Source: Gordius sp. MW1
Lineage: Eukaryota; Nematomorpha; Gordioida; Gordea; Gordiidae
Length of the DNA: 64,000 nucleotides
Reading direction: 5' to 3'
Assembly: GCA_964036665.1 (NCBI GenBank)
Contig: OZ038530.1
Coordinates: 2,666,001-2,730,000, forward strand
Under the pieces are notes generated by a model. It did no database searches. It was not told where the DNA came from and was given only the letters and a program-made list of their open reading frames with translations. The position numbers and the translations under genes were made by a program. Within the stretch, counting starts at the first letter, position 1; every line of letters starts with the position of its first letter. Shown here in pieces: positions 38,001 to 50,640 of the stretch.

Positions 38001-39720
38001 GAGGATATAAGGTTGAACAAAAAATGTGAAAAAATCTTGAGGTCGAAAAAAATATTTTTTTTCATATTCTTTCGAAAGGGGGATGAAAAAATCTTTAAAA
38101 GTTAGTAAATATTCTTAGCATTATGTCCTTGTTAGAATCTCGATAAGAATTTTTGCACGGGGGGAAGTTTTAGATTGAGAGAAATTAAAATTTTCGTGTT
38201 GCGTTAAGATTGTTTCAATATCGCTTTTAAGGCCTGTCTCTAGTTTGTGTGAAACAAGCTCTATGCGATCGAGATTTAAAGTTAATAATTTTTGATGATC
38301 AAAAAAAATTTTTTTCACGGAATCCACCTCTGATATCGAAAACTTTTATTAGGATATAAGGTTGAACAAAAAATTTGAAAAAATCTTGAGGTCGAAAAAA
38401 ATATTTTTTTTCATATTCTTTTGAAAGGGGGATGAAAATATCTTTAAAAGTTAGTAAATATTCTTAGCATTATGTCCTTGTTAGAATCTCGATAATAATT
38501 TTTGCACGGGGGGAAGTTTTAGATTGAGAGATGTTAAAATTTTCGTGTTGCGTTTAGATTGTTTCAATATCGCTTTTTAAATGTGTCTCTAGTTTTTGTG
38601 AAACACGCTCTATGTGATCGAGATTTAAAGTTAATAATTTTTGATGATCAAAAAAAGATTTTTTCACGGAATCCACCTTAGATATCGAAAACTTTCATTA
38701 GGATATAAGGTTGAACAAAAAATTTGAAAAAATCTTGAGGTCGAAAAAAATATTTTTTTTCATATTCTATCGAAAGGGGGATGAAAAAATCTTTAAAAGT
38801 TAGTAAATATTCTTAGCATTATGTCCTTGTTAGAATCTCGATAATAATTTTTGCACGGGGGGAAGTTTTAGATTGAGAGATGTTTTCGTGTTGCGTTTAG
38901 ATTGTTTCAATATCGCTTTTTAAATGTGTCTCTAGTTTTAGTGAAACACGCTCTATGCGATCGAGATTTAAAGTTAGTAATTTTTGATGATCAAAAAAAA
39001 AAATTTTCACGGAAACCACCTCTGATTTCGAAAATTTTCATTAGGATATAAGGTTGAACAAAAAATTTGAAAAAATCTTGAGGTCGAAAAAAATATTTTT
39101 TTTCATATTCTTTCGAAAGGGGGTTGAAAAAATCTTTTAAAGTTAGTAAATATTCTTAGCATATGTCCTTGTTAGAATCTCGATAAGAATTTTTGGACGT
39201 TTTAGATTGAGAGAAGCTAAAATTTTCGTATTGCGTTTAGATTGTTTGAATATCGCTTTTTAAACGTGTCTCTAGTTTTTGTGAAACACGCTCTATGCGA
39301 TCGAGATTTAAAGTTAATAATTTTTGATGATCCAAAAAAATTTTTTCACGGAATCCACCTCTGATATCGAAAATTTTCATGAGGATATAAAGTTGAACAA
39401 AAAATTTGAAAAAATCTTGAGGTCGAAAAAAATATTTTTTTTCATATTCTTTCGAAAGGGGGCTGAAAAAATCTTTTAAAGTTAGTAAATATTCTTAGCA
39501 TTATGTCCTTGTTAGAATCTCGATAAGAATTTTTGGACGTTTTAGATTGAGAGAAATTAAAATTTTCGTGTTGCGTTAAGATTGTTTCAATATCGCTTTT
39601 TAGGCCTGTCTCTAGTTTGTGTGAAACAAGCTCTATGCGATCGAGATTTAAAGTTAATAATTTTTGATGATCAAAAAAAAATTTTTTCACGGAATCCACC
39701 TCTGATATCGAAAACTTTTA
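35069..39720 (+). repeat. Satellite A higher-order repeat at 4373-bp spacing
   Basis: Stretches at about 35085-35345 and 39458-39718 are near-identical at 4373 bp, sharing the rare TTTTAGGCCTGTC and AGTTTGTGTGAAAC variants. A related unit lies at 38121-38345. This is a separate duplication from the 3763-bp and 2948-bp blocks. Confidence 0.7.
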
Positions 39721-41159
39721 TTAGGATATAAGGTTGAACAAAAAATTTGAAAAAATCTTGAGGTCGAAAAAAATATTTTTTTTCATATTCTTTTGAAAGG
39801 GGGATGAAAATATCTTTAAAAGTTAGTAAATATTCTTAGCATTATGTCCTTGTTAGAATCTTGATAATAATTTTTGCACGGGGGGAAGTTTTAGATTGAG
39901 AGATGTTAAAATTTTCGTGTTGCGTTTAGATTGTTTCAATATCGCTTTTTAAATGTGTCTCTAGTTTTTGTGAAACACGATCTATGTGATTGAGATTTAA
40001 AGTTAATAATTTTTGATGATAAAAAAAAAATTTTTTCACGGAATCCACCTCTGATATCGAAAACTTTCATTAGGATATAAGGTTGAACAAAAAATTTGAA
40101 AAAATCTTGAGGTCGAAAAAAATATTTTTTTTCATATTCTTTCGAAAGGGGGATAAAAATATCTTTAAAAGTTAGTAAATATTCTTAGCATTATGTCCTT
40201 GTTAGAATCTCGATAAGAATTTTTGCACGGGGGGAAGTTTTAGATTGAGAGAAATTAAAATTTTCGTTTTGCGTTAAGATTGTTTCAATATCGCTTTTTA
40301 GGCCTGTCTCTAGTTTGTGAAACAAGCTCTATGCGATAGAGATTTAAAGTTAATAATTTTTGATGATCTAAAAAAATTTTTTCACGGAATCCACCTCTGA
40401 TATCGAAAATTTTCATGAGGATATAAAGTTGAACAAAAAATTTGAAAAAATCTTGAGGTCGAAAAAAATATTTTTTTTCATATTCTTTCAAAAGGTGGCT
40501 AAAAAAATCTTTAAAAGTTAGTAAATATTCTTAGCATTATGTCCTTGTTAGAATCTCGATAAGAATTTTTGCACGGGGGGAAGTTTTAGATTGAGAGAAA
40601 TTAAAATTTTCGTGCTGCGTTAAGATTGTTTCAATATCGCTTTTTAGGCCTGTCTCTAGTTTGTGTGAAACAAGCTCTATGCGATCGAGATTTAAAGTTA
40701 ATAATTTTTGATGATCAAAAAAAAAAATTTTCACGGAATCCACCTCTGATATCGAAAATTTTGATGAGAATATAAGGTTGAACAAAAAATTTGAAAAAAC
40801 CTTGAGGTCGAAAAAAATATTTTTTTTCATATTCTTTCGAAAGGGGGCTAAAAAAATCTTAAAAGTTAGTAAATATTCTTAGCATTATGTCCTTGTTAGA
40901 ATCTCGATAAGAATTTTTGCACGGGGGGAAGTTTTAGATTAAGAGATGTTTTCGTGTTGCGTTTAGATTGTTTCAATATCGCTTTTTAAATGTGTCTCTA
41001 GTTTTTGTGAAACACGCTCTATGCGATCGACATTTAAAGTTAATAATTTTTGATGAGTGACCAAAAAAAATTTTTTTCGCGGAATTCATCTCTGATATCG
41101 AAAATTTTCATGAGGGGTATATGTTGAACAAAAAAGTTGAAAAAATTTTGAGGTGGAAA

Positions 41160-41315
41160 AAAATATTTTTTTCATATTCTTTCGAAAGGGGGCTAAAAAA
41201 ATCTTTAAAAGTTAGTAAATAATCTTATCATTATGTCAAAATATTTTTTTCATATTCCTTCGAAAGGGGGCTGAAAAAATCTTTAAAAGTTAGTAAATAT
41301 TCTTAGCATTATGTC
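41160..41315 (+). repeat. 78-bp partial tandem duplication at the edge of satellite A
   Basis: 41160-41237 and 41238-41315 are two adjoining copies of one part of the unit (AAAATATTTTTTTCATATTC through the TTAGTAAAT block), differing at a few bases. The period of 78 bp breaks the usual unit length and is the only out-of-register step of this kind that I saw in the array. Confidence 0.8.
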
Positions 41316-41558
41316 CTTGGTAGAATCTCGATAAGAATTTTTGGACGTTTTAGATTGAGAGAAGCTAAAATTTTCGTATTGCGTTTAGATTGTTTGAATA
41401 TCGCTTTTTAAACGTGTCTCTAGTTTTTGTGAAACACGCTCTATGCGATCGAGATTTAAAGTTAATAATTTTTGATGATCAAAAAAAATTTTTTTCACGG
41501 AATCCACCTCTGATATCGAAAATTTTCATGAGGAGATAAAGTTGAACAAAAAATTTGA

Positions 41559-41560
41559 AT
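41559..41560. other. Junction between satellite A and satellite B
   Basis: The last A bases are AACAAAAAATTTGAA; the next bases, TATTCATCCTATGAAAG, belong to satellite B. Each side stops in mid-unit, with no spacer, no transposon and no clear shared bases at the joint. Confidence 0.9.
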
Positions 41561-41692
41561 ATTCATCCTATGAAAGTTGTCTTTTCAGACGTGGTTTCCA
41601 TGATAAAAAGTAAAAACTTATCAGAATCAGAGAACTATTACTTTTTTAAAATCATGATCGCATAGACCAGTTTTCAAAAATTAAGCAATCAC

Positions 41693-41719
41693 GTTGCGAT
41701 ACAACAAACTAATCGCAAC
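41693..41719. repeat. Conserved inverted repeat in satellite B units (first instance)
   Basis: GTTGCGAT, 11 bases, ATCGCAAC form a perfect 8-bp inverted repeat. It recurs in nearly every B unit with the same spacer length. Rare variants alter one arm, for example GTTAGATAC near 43405, GTCGCGATAC near 46134 and GTTGTGATAC near 60889. It could form a cruciform or be a dyad protein site; neither is shown. Confidence 0.8.
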
Positions 41720-41904
41720 AACAAAACCTTGTCTTTTGTCAAAATGATAGTTCTCGCAGCTTAAAACTTCTTTTCGGAAGTCAATCGAGGATAATAGGAT
41801 TCTCAAATTGGCTTACTTTTATATATTTTTTTACGCTTTTTCACATAGAATGTAAAAAATAAATATTTTTACCTCAAAATTTTTCACATATTTTTCTTTC
41901 AACC

Positions 41905-44900
41905 GTATTTATCCTATGAAAGTTGTCGTTTTCAGACGTGGTTTCCATGATAAAAAGTAAAAACTTATCAGAATCAGAGAACTATTACTTTGAAATCATG
42001 ATCGCAAAGACCAGTTTTCAAAAATTAAGCAATCACGTTGCGATACAACAAACTAATCGCAACAACAAAACCTTCCTTGTCTTTTGTCAAAATGATAGTT
42101 CTCGCAGCTTAAAACTTCTTTTCGGAAGTCAATCGAGGATAATAGGATTCTCAAATTGGCTTACTTTTATATATTTTTTTACGCTCTTTCACATAGAATG
42201 GAAAAAATAAATATTTTTACCTCAAAATTTTTCACATATTTTTCTTTCAACCGTATTCATCCTATGAAAGTTGTCGTTTTCAGACGTGGTTTCCATGATA
42301 AAAAGTAAAAACTTATCAGAATCAGAGAACTATTACATTGAAATCATGATTGCATAGAGCAGTTTTCAAAAGTTAAGCATTCACGTTGCGATACAACAAA
42401 CTAATCGCAACAATAAAACGTTGTCTTTAAAATGATAGTTCTCGCAGCTTAAAACCGCTTCTCGGAAGTCAATCGAGGATAATAGGATTCTCAAATTGGC
42501 TTACTTTTATATATTTTTTCAAGCTCTTTCACATAGAATCGAAAAAATAAATCTTTTTACCTCAAAATTTTTCATTTTCTTTCAACCGTATTCATCCTAT
42601 GAAAGTTGTCGTTTTCAGACGTGGTTTACATGATAAAAAGTAAAAACTTATCAGAATCAGAGAACTATTACTTTGAAATCATGATCGCAAAGACCAGTTT
42701 TCAAAAATTAAGCAATCACGTTGCGATACAACAAACTAATCGCAACAACAAAACCTTGTCTTTTGTCAAAATGATAGTTCTCGCATCTTAAAACTTCTTT
42801 TCGGAAATCAATCGAGGATAATAGGATTCTCAAATTGGCTTACTTTTATATATTTTTTTACGCTCTTTCACATAGAATGGAAAAAAATAAATATTTTTAC
42901 CTCAAAATTTTTCACATATTTTTCTTTCAACCGTATTCATCCGATGAAAGTTGTCGTTTTCAGACGTGGTTTCCATGATAAAAAGTAAAAATTTATCAGA
43001 ATCAGAGAACTATTACTTTAAAATCATGATCGCATAGAGCAGTTTTCAAAAGTTAAGCATTCACGTTGCGATACAACAAACTAATCGCAACAATAAAACG
43101 TTGTCTTTAAAATGATAGTTCTCGCAGCTTAAAACCGCTTCTCGGAAGTCAATCGAGGATAATAGGATTCTCAAATTGGCTTACTTTTATATATTTTTTC
43201 ATGCTCTTTCACAAAGAATCGAAAAAAATAAATCTTTTTACCTCAAAATTTTTTTCATTTTTTTCTTTCAACCGTATTCATCCGATGAAAGTTGTCGTTT
43301 CCAGACGTGGTTTCCATTATTAAAAGTATAAATTTATCAGAATCAGAAAACTATTACTTTGAAATCATGATCGCATAGACCAGTTTTCAAAAATTAAGCA
43401 TTCACGTTAGATACAACAAACTAATCGCAACACTAAAACGTTGTCTTTAAAATGATAGTTCTCGCAGCTTAAAACCTCTTTTCGGAAGTCAATCGAGGAT
43501 AATAGGATTCTCAAATTGGTTTACTTTTATATATTTTTTAGAGCTCTTTCACATAGAATCGAAAAAAATAAATCTTTTGACCTCAAAATTTTTCTTTTCT
43601 TTCAACCGTATTCATCCGATGAAAGTTGTCGTTTCCAGACGTGGTTTCCATGATTAAAAGTATAAATTTATCAGAATCAGAAAACTATTACTTTAAAATC
43701 ATGATCGCATAGACCAGTTTTGAAAAATTAAGCACTCACGTTGCGATACAACAAACTAATCGCAACAATAAAACGTTGTATTTTGTCAAAATGATAGTTC
43801 TCGCAGCTTGAAACTTCTTTTCGGAAGTCAATCGAGGATAATAGGATTCTCAAATTGGCTTACTTTTATATATTTATTTTACGCTCTTTCACATAGAATG
43901 GAAAAAATAAATATTTTTACCTCAAAATTTTTCACATATTTTTCTTTCAACCGTATTCATCCTATGAAAGTTGTCGTTTTCAGACGTGGTTTCCATGACT
44001 AAAAGTAAAAACTTATCAGAATCAGAGAACTATTACTTTGAAATCATGATCGCATAGACCAGTTTTCAAAAATTAAGCAATCACGTTGCGATACAACAAA
44101 CTAATCGCAACAATAAAACGTTGTCTTTAAAATGATAGTTCTCGCAGCTTAAAACCTCTTTTCGGAAATCAATCGAGGATAATAGGATTCTCAAATTGGC
44201 TTACTTTTATATATTTTTTCAAGCTCTTTCACATAGAATCGAAAAAAATAAATCTTTTTACCTCAAAATTTTTCACATTTTTTTCTTTCAACCGTATTCA
44301 TCCGATGAAAGTTGTCGTTTCCAGACGTGGTTTCCATGATTAAAAGTATAAATTTATCAGAATCAGAAAACTATTACTTTGAAATCATGATCGCATAGAC
44401 TTGTTTTGAAAAATTAAGCACTCACGTTGCGATACAACAAACTAATCGCAACAATAAAACGTTGTCTTTAAAATGATAGTTCTCGCAGCTTAAAACCTCT
44501 TTTCGGAAGTCAATCGAGGATAATAGGATTCTTAAATTGGCTTACTTTTATATATTTTTTCAAGCTCTTTCACATAGAATCGAAAAAAATAAATCTTTTT
44601 ATCTCAAAATTTTTCACATTTTTTTCTTTCAACCGTATTCATCCTGTGAAAGTTGTCGTTTTCAGACGTGGTTTCCATGATAAAAAGTAAAAACTTATCA
44701 GAATCAGAGAACTATCACTTTGAAATCATGATCGCATAAACCAGTTTTCAAAAATTAAGCAATCACGTTGCGATACAACAAACTAATCGCAACAAAACCT
44801 TGTCTTTTGTCAAAATGATAGTTCTCGCAGCTTAAAACTTCTTTTCGGAAGTCAATCGAGGATAATAGGGTTATCAAATTGTCTTACTTTTATATATTTT

Positions 44901-46090
44901 TTCAAGCTCTTCCACATAGAATTAAAAAAAATAAATATTTTTACCTCAAAACTTTTCACATTTTTTTCTTTCAACCGTATTCATCCTATGAAAGTTGTCT
45001 TTTCAGACGTGGTTTGCATGATAAAAAGTAAAAACTTATCAGAATCAGAGAACTATTACTTTAAAATCATGATCGCATAGACCAGTTTTCAAAAATTAAG
45101 CAATCACGTTGCGATACAACAAACTAATCGCAACAACAAAACCTTGTCTTTTGTCAAAATGATAGTTCTCGCAGCTTAAAACTTCTTTTCGGAAGTCAAT
45201 CGAGGATAATAGGATTCTCAAATTGGCTTACTTTTATATATTTTTTTACGCTTTTTCACATAGAATGTAAAAAATAAATATTTTTACCTCAAAATTTTTC
45301 ACATATTTTTCTTTCAACCGTATTTATCCTATGAAAGTTGTCGTTTTCAGACGTGGTTTCCATGATAAAAAGTAAAAACTTATCAGAATCAGAGAACTAT
45401 TACTTTGAAATCATGATCGCAAAGACCAGTTTTCAAAAATTAAGCAATCACGTTGCGATACAACAAACTAATCGCAACAACAAAACCTTCCTTGTCTTTT
45501 GTCAAAATGATAGTTCTCGCAGCTTAAAACTTCTTTTCGGAAGTCAATCGAGGATAATAGGATTCTCAAATTGGCTTACTTTTATATATTTTTTTACGCT
45601 CTTTCACATAGAATGGAAAAAATAAATATTTTTACCTCAAAATTTTTCACATATTTTTCTTTCAACCGTATTCATCCTATGAAAGTTGTCGTTTTCAGAC
45701 GTGGTTTCCATGATAAAAAGTAAAAACTTATCAGAATCAGAGAACTATTACATTGAAATCATGATTGCATAGAGCAGTTTTCAAAAGTTAAGCATTCACG
45801 TTGCGATACAACAAACTAATCGCAACAATAAAACGTTGTCTTTAAAATGATAGTTCTCGCAGCTTAAAACCGCTTCTCGGAAGTCAATCGAGGATAATAG
45901 GATTCTCAAATTGGCTTACTTTTATATATTTTTTCAAGCTCTTTCACATAGAATCGAAAAAATAAATCTTTTTACCTCAAAATTTTTCATTTTCTTTCAA
46001 CCGTATTCATCCTATGAAAGTTGTCGTTTTCAGACGTGGTTTACATGATAAAAAGTAAAAACTTATCAGAATCAGAGAACTATTACTTTG
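41905..46090 (+). repeat. Satellite B higher-order repeat at 3415-bp spacing
   Basis: The segment from 41905 to about 42670 recurs from 45320 at 3415 bp (10 units). Shared rare markers include the 4-base repeat CCTTCCTTGTC (near 42070 and 45485) and ATTGAAATCATGATTGC (near 42337 and 45752). 41560-41904 also matches, but with a 3-base length difference. Confidence 0.85.
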
Positions 46091-49000
46091 AAATCATGAT
46101 CGCATTAAGCAGTTTTCAAAAATTAAGCAATCACGTCGCGATACAACAAACTAATCGCAACAACAAAACCTTGTCTTTTGTCAAAATGATAGTTCTCGCA
46201 GCTTAAAACTTCTTTTCGGAAGTCAATCGAGGATTATAGGATTCTCAAATTGTCTTACTTTTATATATTTTTTCAAGCTCTTTCACATAGAATCAAAAAA
46301 AAAAAAATATTTTTACCTCAAAACTTTTTACATTTTTTTCTTTCAACCGTATTCATCCTATGAAAGTTGTCTTTTCAGACGTGGTTTCCATGATAAAAAG
46401 TAAAAACTTATCAGAATCAGAGAACTATTACTTTGAAATCATGATCGCATAGACCAGTTTTCAAAAATTAAGCAATCACGATGCGAAACAACAAACTAAT
46501 CGCAACAACAAAATCTTGTCTTTTGTCAAAATGATAGTTCTCGCACCTTAAAACTTCTTTTCGGAAGTCAATCGAGGATAATAGGATTCTCAAATTGGCT
46601 TACTTTTATATATTTTTTTACGCCCTTTCACATAGAATGGAAAAAATAAATATTTTTACCTCAAAATTTTTCACATATTTTTCTTTCAACCGTATTCATC
46701 CTATGAAAGTTGTCGTTTTCAGACGTGGTTTCCATGATAAAAAGTAAAAACTTATCAGAATCAGAGAACTATTACATTGAAATCATGATTGCATAGAGCA
46801 GTTTTCAAAAGTTAAGCATTCACGTTGCGATACAACAAACTAATCGCAACAATAAAACGTTGTCTTTAAAATGATAGTTCTCGCAGCTTAAAACCGCTTC
46901 TCGGAAGTCAATCGAGGATAATAGGATTCTCAAATTGGCTTACTTTTATATATTTTTTCAAGCTCTTTCACATAGAATCGAAAAAATAAATCTTTTTACC
47001 TCAAAATTTTTCATTTTCTTTCAACCGTATTCATCCTATGAAAGTTGTCGTTTTCAGACGTGGTTTACATGATAAAAAGTAAAAACTTATCAGAATCAGA
47101 GAACTATTACTTTGAAATCATGATCGCATTAAGCAGTTTTCAAAAATTAAGCAATCACGTCGCGATACAACAAACTAATCGCAACAACAAAACCTTGTCT
47201 TTTGTCAAAATGATAGTTCTCGCAGCTTAAAACTTCTTTTCGGAAGTCAATCGAGGATTATAGGATTCTCAAATTGTCTTACTTTTATATATTTTTTCAA
47301 GCTCTTTCACATAGAATCAAAAAAAAATAAATATTTTTACCTCAAAACTTTTTACATTTTTTTCTTTCAACCGTATTCATCCTATGAAAGTTGTCTTTTC
47401 AGACGTGGTTTCCATGATAAAAAGTAAAAACTTATCAGAATCAGAGAACTATTACTTTGAAATCATGATCGCATAGAGCAGTTTTCAAAAGTTAAGCATT
47501 TACGTTGCGATACAACAAACTAATCGCAACAATAAAACGTTGTCTTTAAAATGATAGTTCTCGCAGCTTAAAACCGCTTCTCGGAAGTCAATCGAGGATA
47601 ATAGGATTCTCAAATTGGCTTACTTTTATATATTTTTTCAAGCTCTTTCACATAGAATCAAAAAAAAATAAATATTTTTACCTCAAAACTTTTCACATTT
47701 TTTTCTTTCAACCGTATTCATCCTATGAAAGTTGTCTTTCAGACGTGGTTTCCATGATAAAAAGTAAAAACTTATCAGAATCAGAGAACTATTACTTTAA
47801 AATCATGATCGCATAGACCAGTTTTCAAAAGTTAAGCAATCACGTTGCGATACAACAAACTAATCGCAACAACAAAACCTTGTCTTTTGTCAAAATGATA
47901 GTTCTCGCAGCTTAAAATTATTTTCGGAAGTCAATCGAGGATAATAGGATTCTCAAATTGGCTTACTTTTATATATTTTTTTACGCTCTTTCACATAGAA
48001 TGGAAAAAATAAATATTTTTACCTCAAAATTTTTCACATATTTTTCTTTCAACCGTATTTATCCTATGAAAGTTGTCGTTTTCAGACGTGGTTTCCATGA
48101 TAAAAAGTAAAAACTTATCAGAATCAGAGAACTATTACTTTGAAATCATGATCGCAAAGACCAGTTTTCAAAAATTAAGCAATCACGTTGCGATACAACA
48201 AACTAATCGCAACAACAAAATTTTGTCTTTTGTCAAAATGATAGTTCTCGCATCTTAAAACTTCTTTTCGGAAATCAATCGAGGATAATAGGATTCTCAA
48301 ATTGGCTTACTTTTATATATTTTTTTACGCTCTTTCACATAGAATGGAAAAAAATAAATATTTTTACCTCAAAATTTTTCACATATTTTTCTTTCAACCG
48401 TATTCATCCGATGAAAGTTGTCGTTTTCAGACGTGGTTTCCATGATAAAAAGTAAAAATTTATCAGAATCAGAGAACTATTACTTTAAAATCATGATCGC
48501 ATAGAGCAGTTTTCAAAAGTTAAGCATTCACGTTGCGATACAACAAACTAATCGCAACAATAAAACGTTGTCTTTAAAATGATAGTTCTCGCAGCTTAAA
48601 ACCGCTTCTCGGAAGTCAATCGAGGATAATAGGATTCTCAAATTGGCTTACTTTTATATATTTTTTCATGCTCTTTCACAAAGAATCGAAAAAAATAAAT
48701 CTTTTTACCTCAAAATTTTTTTCATTTTTTTCTTTCAACCGTATTCATCCGATGAAAGTTGTCGTTTCCAGACGTGGTTTCCATTATTAAAAGTATAAAT
48801 TTATCAGAATCAGAAAACTATTACTTTGAAATCATGATCGCATAGACCAGTTTTCAAAAATTAAGCATTCACGTTAGATACAACAAACTAATCGCAACAC
48901 TAAAACGTTGTCTTTAAAATGATAGTTCTCGCAGCTTAAAACCTCTTTTCGGAAGTCAATCGAGGATAATAGGATTCTCAAATTGGTTTACTTTTATATA

Positions 49001-50640
49001 TTTTTTAGAGCTCTTTCACATAGAATCGAAAAAAATAAATCTTTTGACCTCAAAATTTTTCTTTTCTTTCAACCGTATTCATCCGATGAAAGTTGTCGTT
49101 TCCAGACGTGGTTTCCATGATTAAAAGTATAAATTTATCAGAATCAGAAAACTATTACTTTGAAATCATGATCGCATAGACCAGTTTTGAAAAATTAAGC
49201 ACTCACGTTGCGATACAACAAACTAATCGCAACAATAAAACGTTGTATTTTGTCAAAATGATAGTTCTCGCAGCTTGAAACTTCTTTTCGGAAGTCAATC
49301 GAGGATAATAGGATTCTCAAATTGGCTTACTTTTATATATTTATTTTACGCTCTTTCACATAGAATGGAAAAAATAAATATTTTTACCTCAAAATTTTTC
49401 ACATATTTTTCTTTCAACCGTATTCATCCTATGAAAGTTGTCGTTTTCAGACGTGGTTTCCATGACTAAAAGTAAAAACTTATCAGAATCAGAGAACTAT
49501 TACTTTGAAATCATGATCGCATAGACCAGTTTTCAAAAATTAAGCAATCACGTTGCGATACAACAAACTAATCGCAACAATAAAACGTTGTCTTTAAAAT
49601 GATAGTTCTCGCAGCTTAAAACCTCTTTTCGGAAATCAATCGAGGATAATAGGATTCTCAAATTGGCTTACTTTTATATATTTTTTCAAGCTCTTTCACA
49701 TAGAATCGAAAAAAATAAATCTTTTTACCTCAAAATTTTTCACATTTTTTTCTTTCAACCGTATTCATCCGATGAAAGTTGTCGTTTCCAGACGTGGTTT
49801 CCATGATTAAAAGTATAAATTTATCAGAATCAGAAAACTATTACTTTGAAATCATGATCGCATAGACTTGTTTTGAAAAATTAAGCACTCACGTTGCGAT
49901 ACAACAAACTAATCGCAACAATAAAACGTTGTCTTTAAAATGATAGTTCTCGCAGCTTAAAACCTCTTTTCGGAAGTCAATCGAGGATAATAGGATTCTT
50001 AAATTGGCTTACTTTTATATATTTTTTCAAGCTCTTTCACATAGAATCGAAAAAAATAAATCTTTTTATCTCAAAATTTTTCACATTTTTTTCTTTCAAC
50101 CGTATTCATCCTGTGAAAGTTGTCGTTTTCAGACGTGGTTTCCATGATAAAAAGTAAAAACTTATCAGAATCAGAGAACTATCACTTTGAAATCATGATC
50201 GCATAAACCAGTTTTCAAAAATTAAGCAATCACGTTGCGATACAACAAACTAATCGCAACAAAACCTTGTCTTTTGTCAAAATGATAGTTCTCGCAGCTT
50301 AAAACTTCTTTTCGGAAGTCAATCGAGGATAATAGGGTTATCAAATTGTCTTACTTTTATATATTTTTTCAAGCTCTTCCACATAGAATTAAAAAAAATA
50401 AATATTTTTACCTCAAAACTTTTCACATTTTTTTCTTTCAACCGTATTCATCCTATGAAAGTTGTCTTTTCAGACGTGGTTTGCATGATAAAAAGTAAAA
50501 ACTTATCAGAATCAGAGAACTATTACTTTAAAATCATGATCGCATAGACCAGTTTTCAAAAATTAAGCAATCACGTTGCGATACAACAAACTAATCGCAA
50601 CAACAAAACCTTGTCTTTTGTCAAAATGATAGTTCTCGCA
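42597..50640 (+). repeat. Satellite B higher-order repeat at 5467-bp spacing
   Basis: 42597-45175 recurs at 48064-50640 with offset 5467 bp (16 units) and very few differences seen. Markers are CACGTTAGATAC (near 43401 and 48868), ATCCTGTGAAAG (near 44642 and 50109) and TAGGGTTATC (near 44867 and 50334). Between the copies lies a 3-unit (1024-bp) duplication, 45.66-46.4 kb against 46.68-47.4 kb. Confidence 0.85.

Larger units (their letters stand above)
24506..41559 (+). repeat. Satellite A tandem array, right part
   Basis: Continuation of satellite A in the same orientation and register after the retrotransposon. Full units of about 345 bp alternate with the short 281-bp form until about 37.5 kb. 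From about 34.4 kb on, subtypes with AAATGTGTCTC and with TTTTAGGCCTGTC become frequent. The last units before 41559 are the most diverged. No gene is visible. Confidence 0.97.

Noticed and set aside
41000-42200. Common origin of satellites A and B
   Set aside because: Apart from AT-richness and similar unit length I found only very short shared words, no collinear blocks.
42780-42810. TTCGG-CAATCGAGG in satellite B as a CENP-B box
   Set aside because: It does not fit the nTTCGnnnnAnnCGGGn pattern at the fixed A and CGGG positions. No satellite A site fits either.
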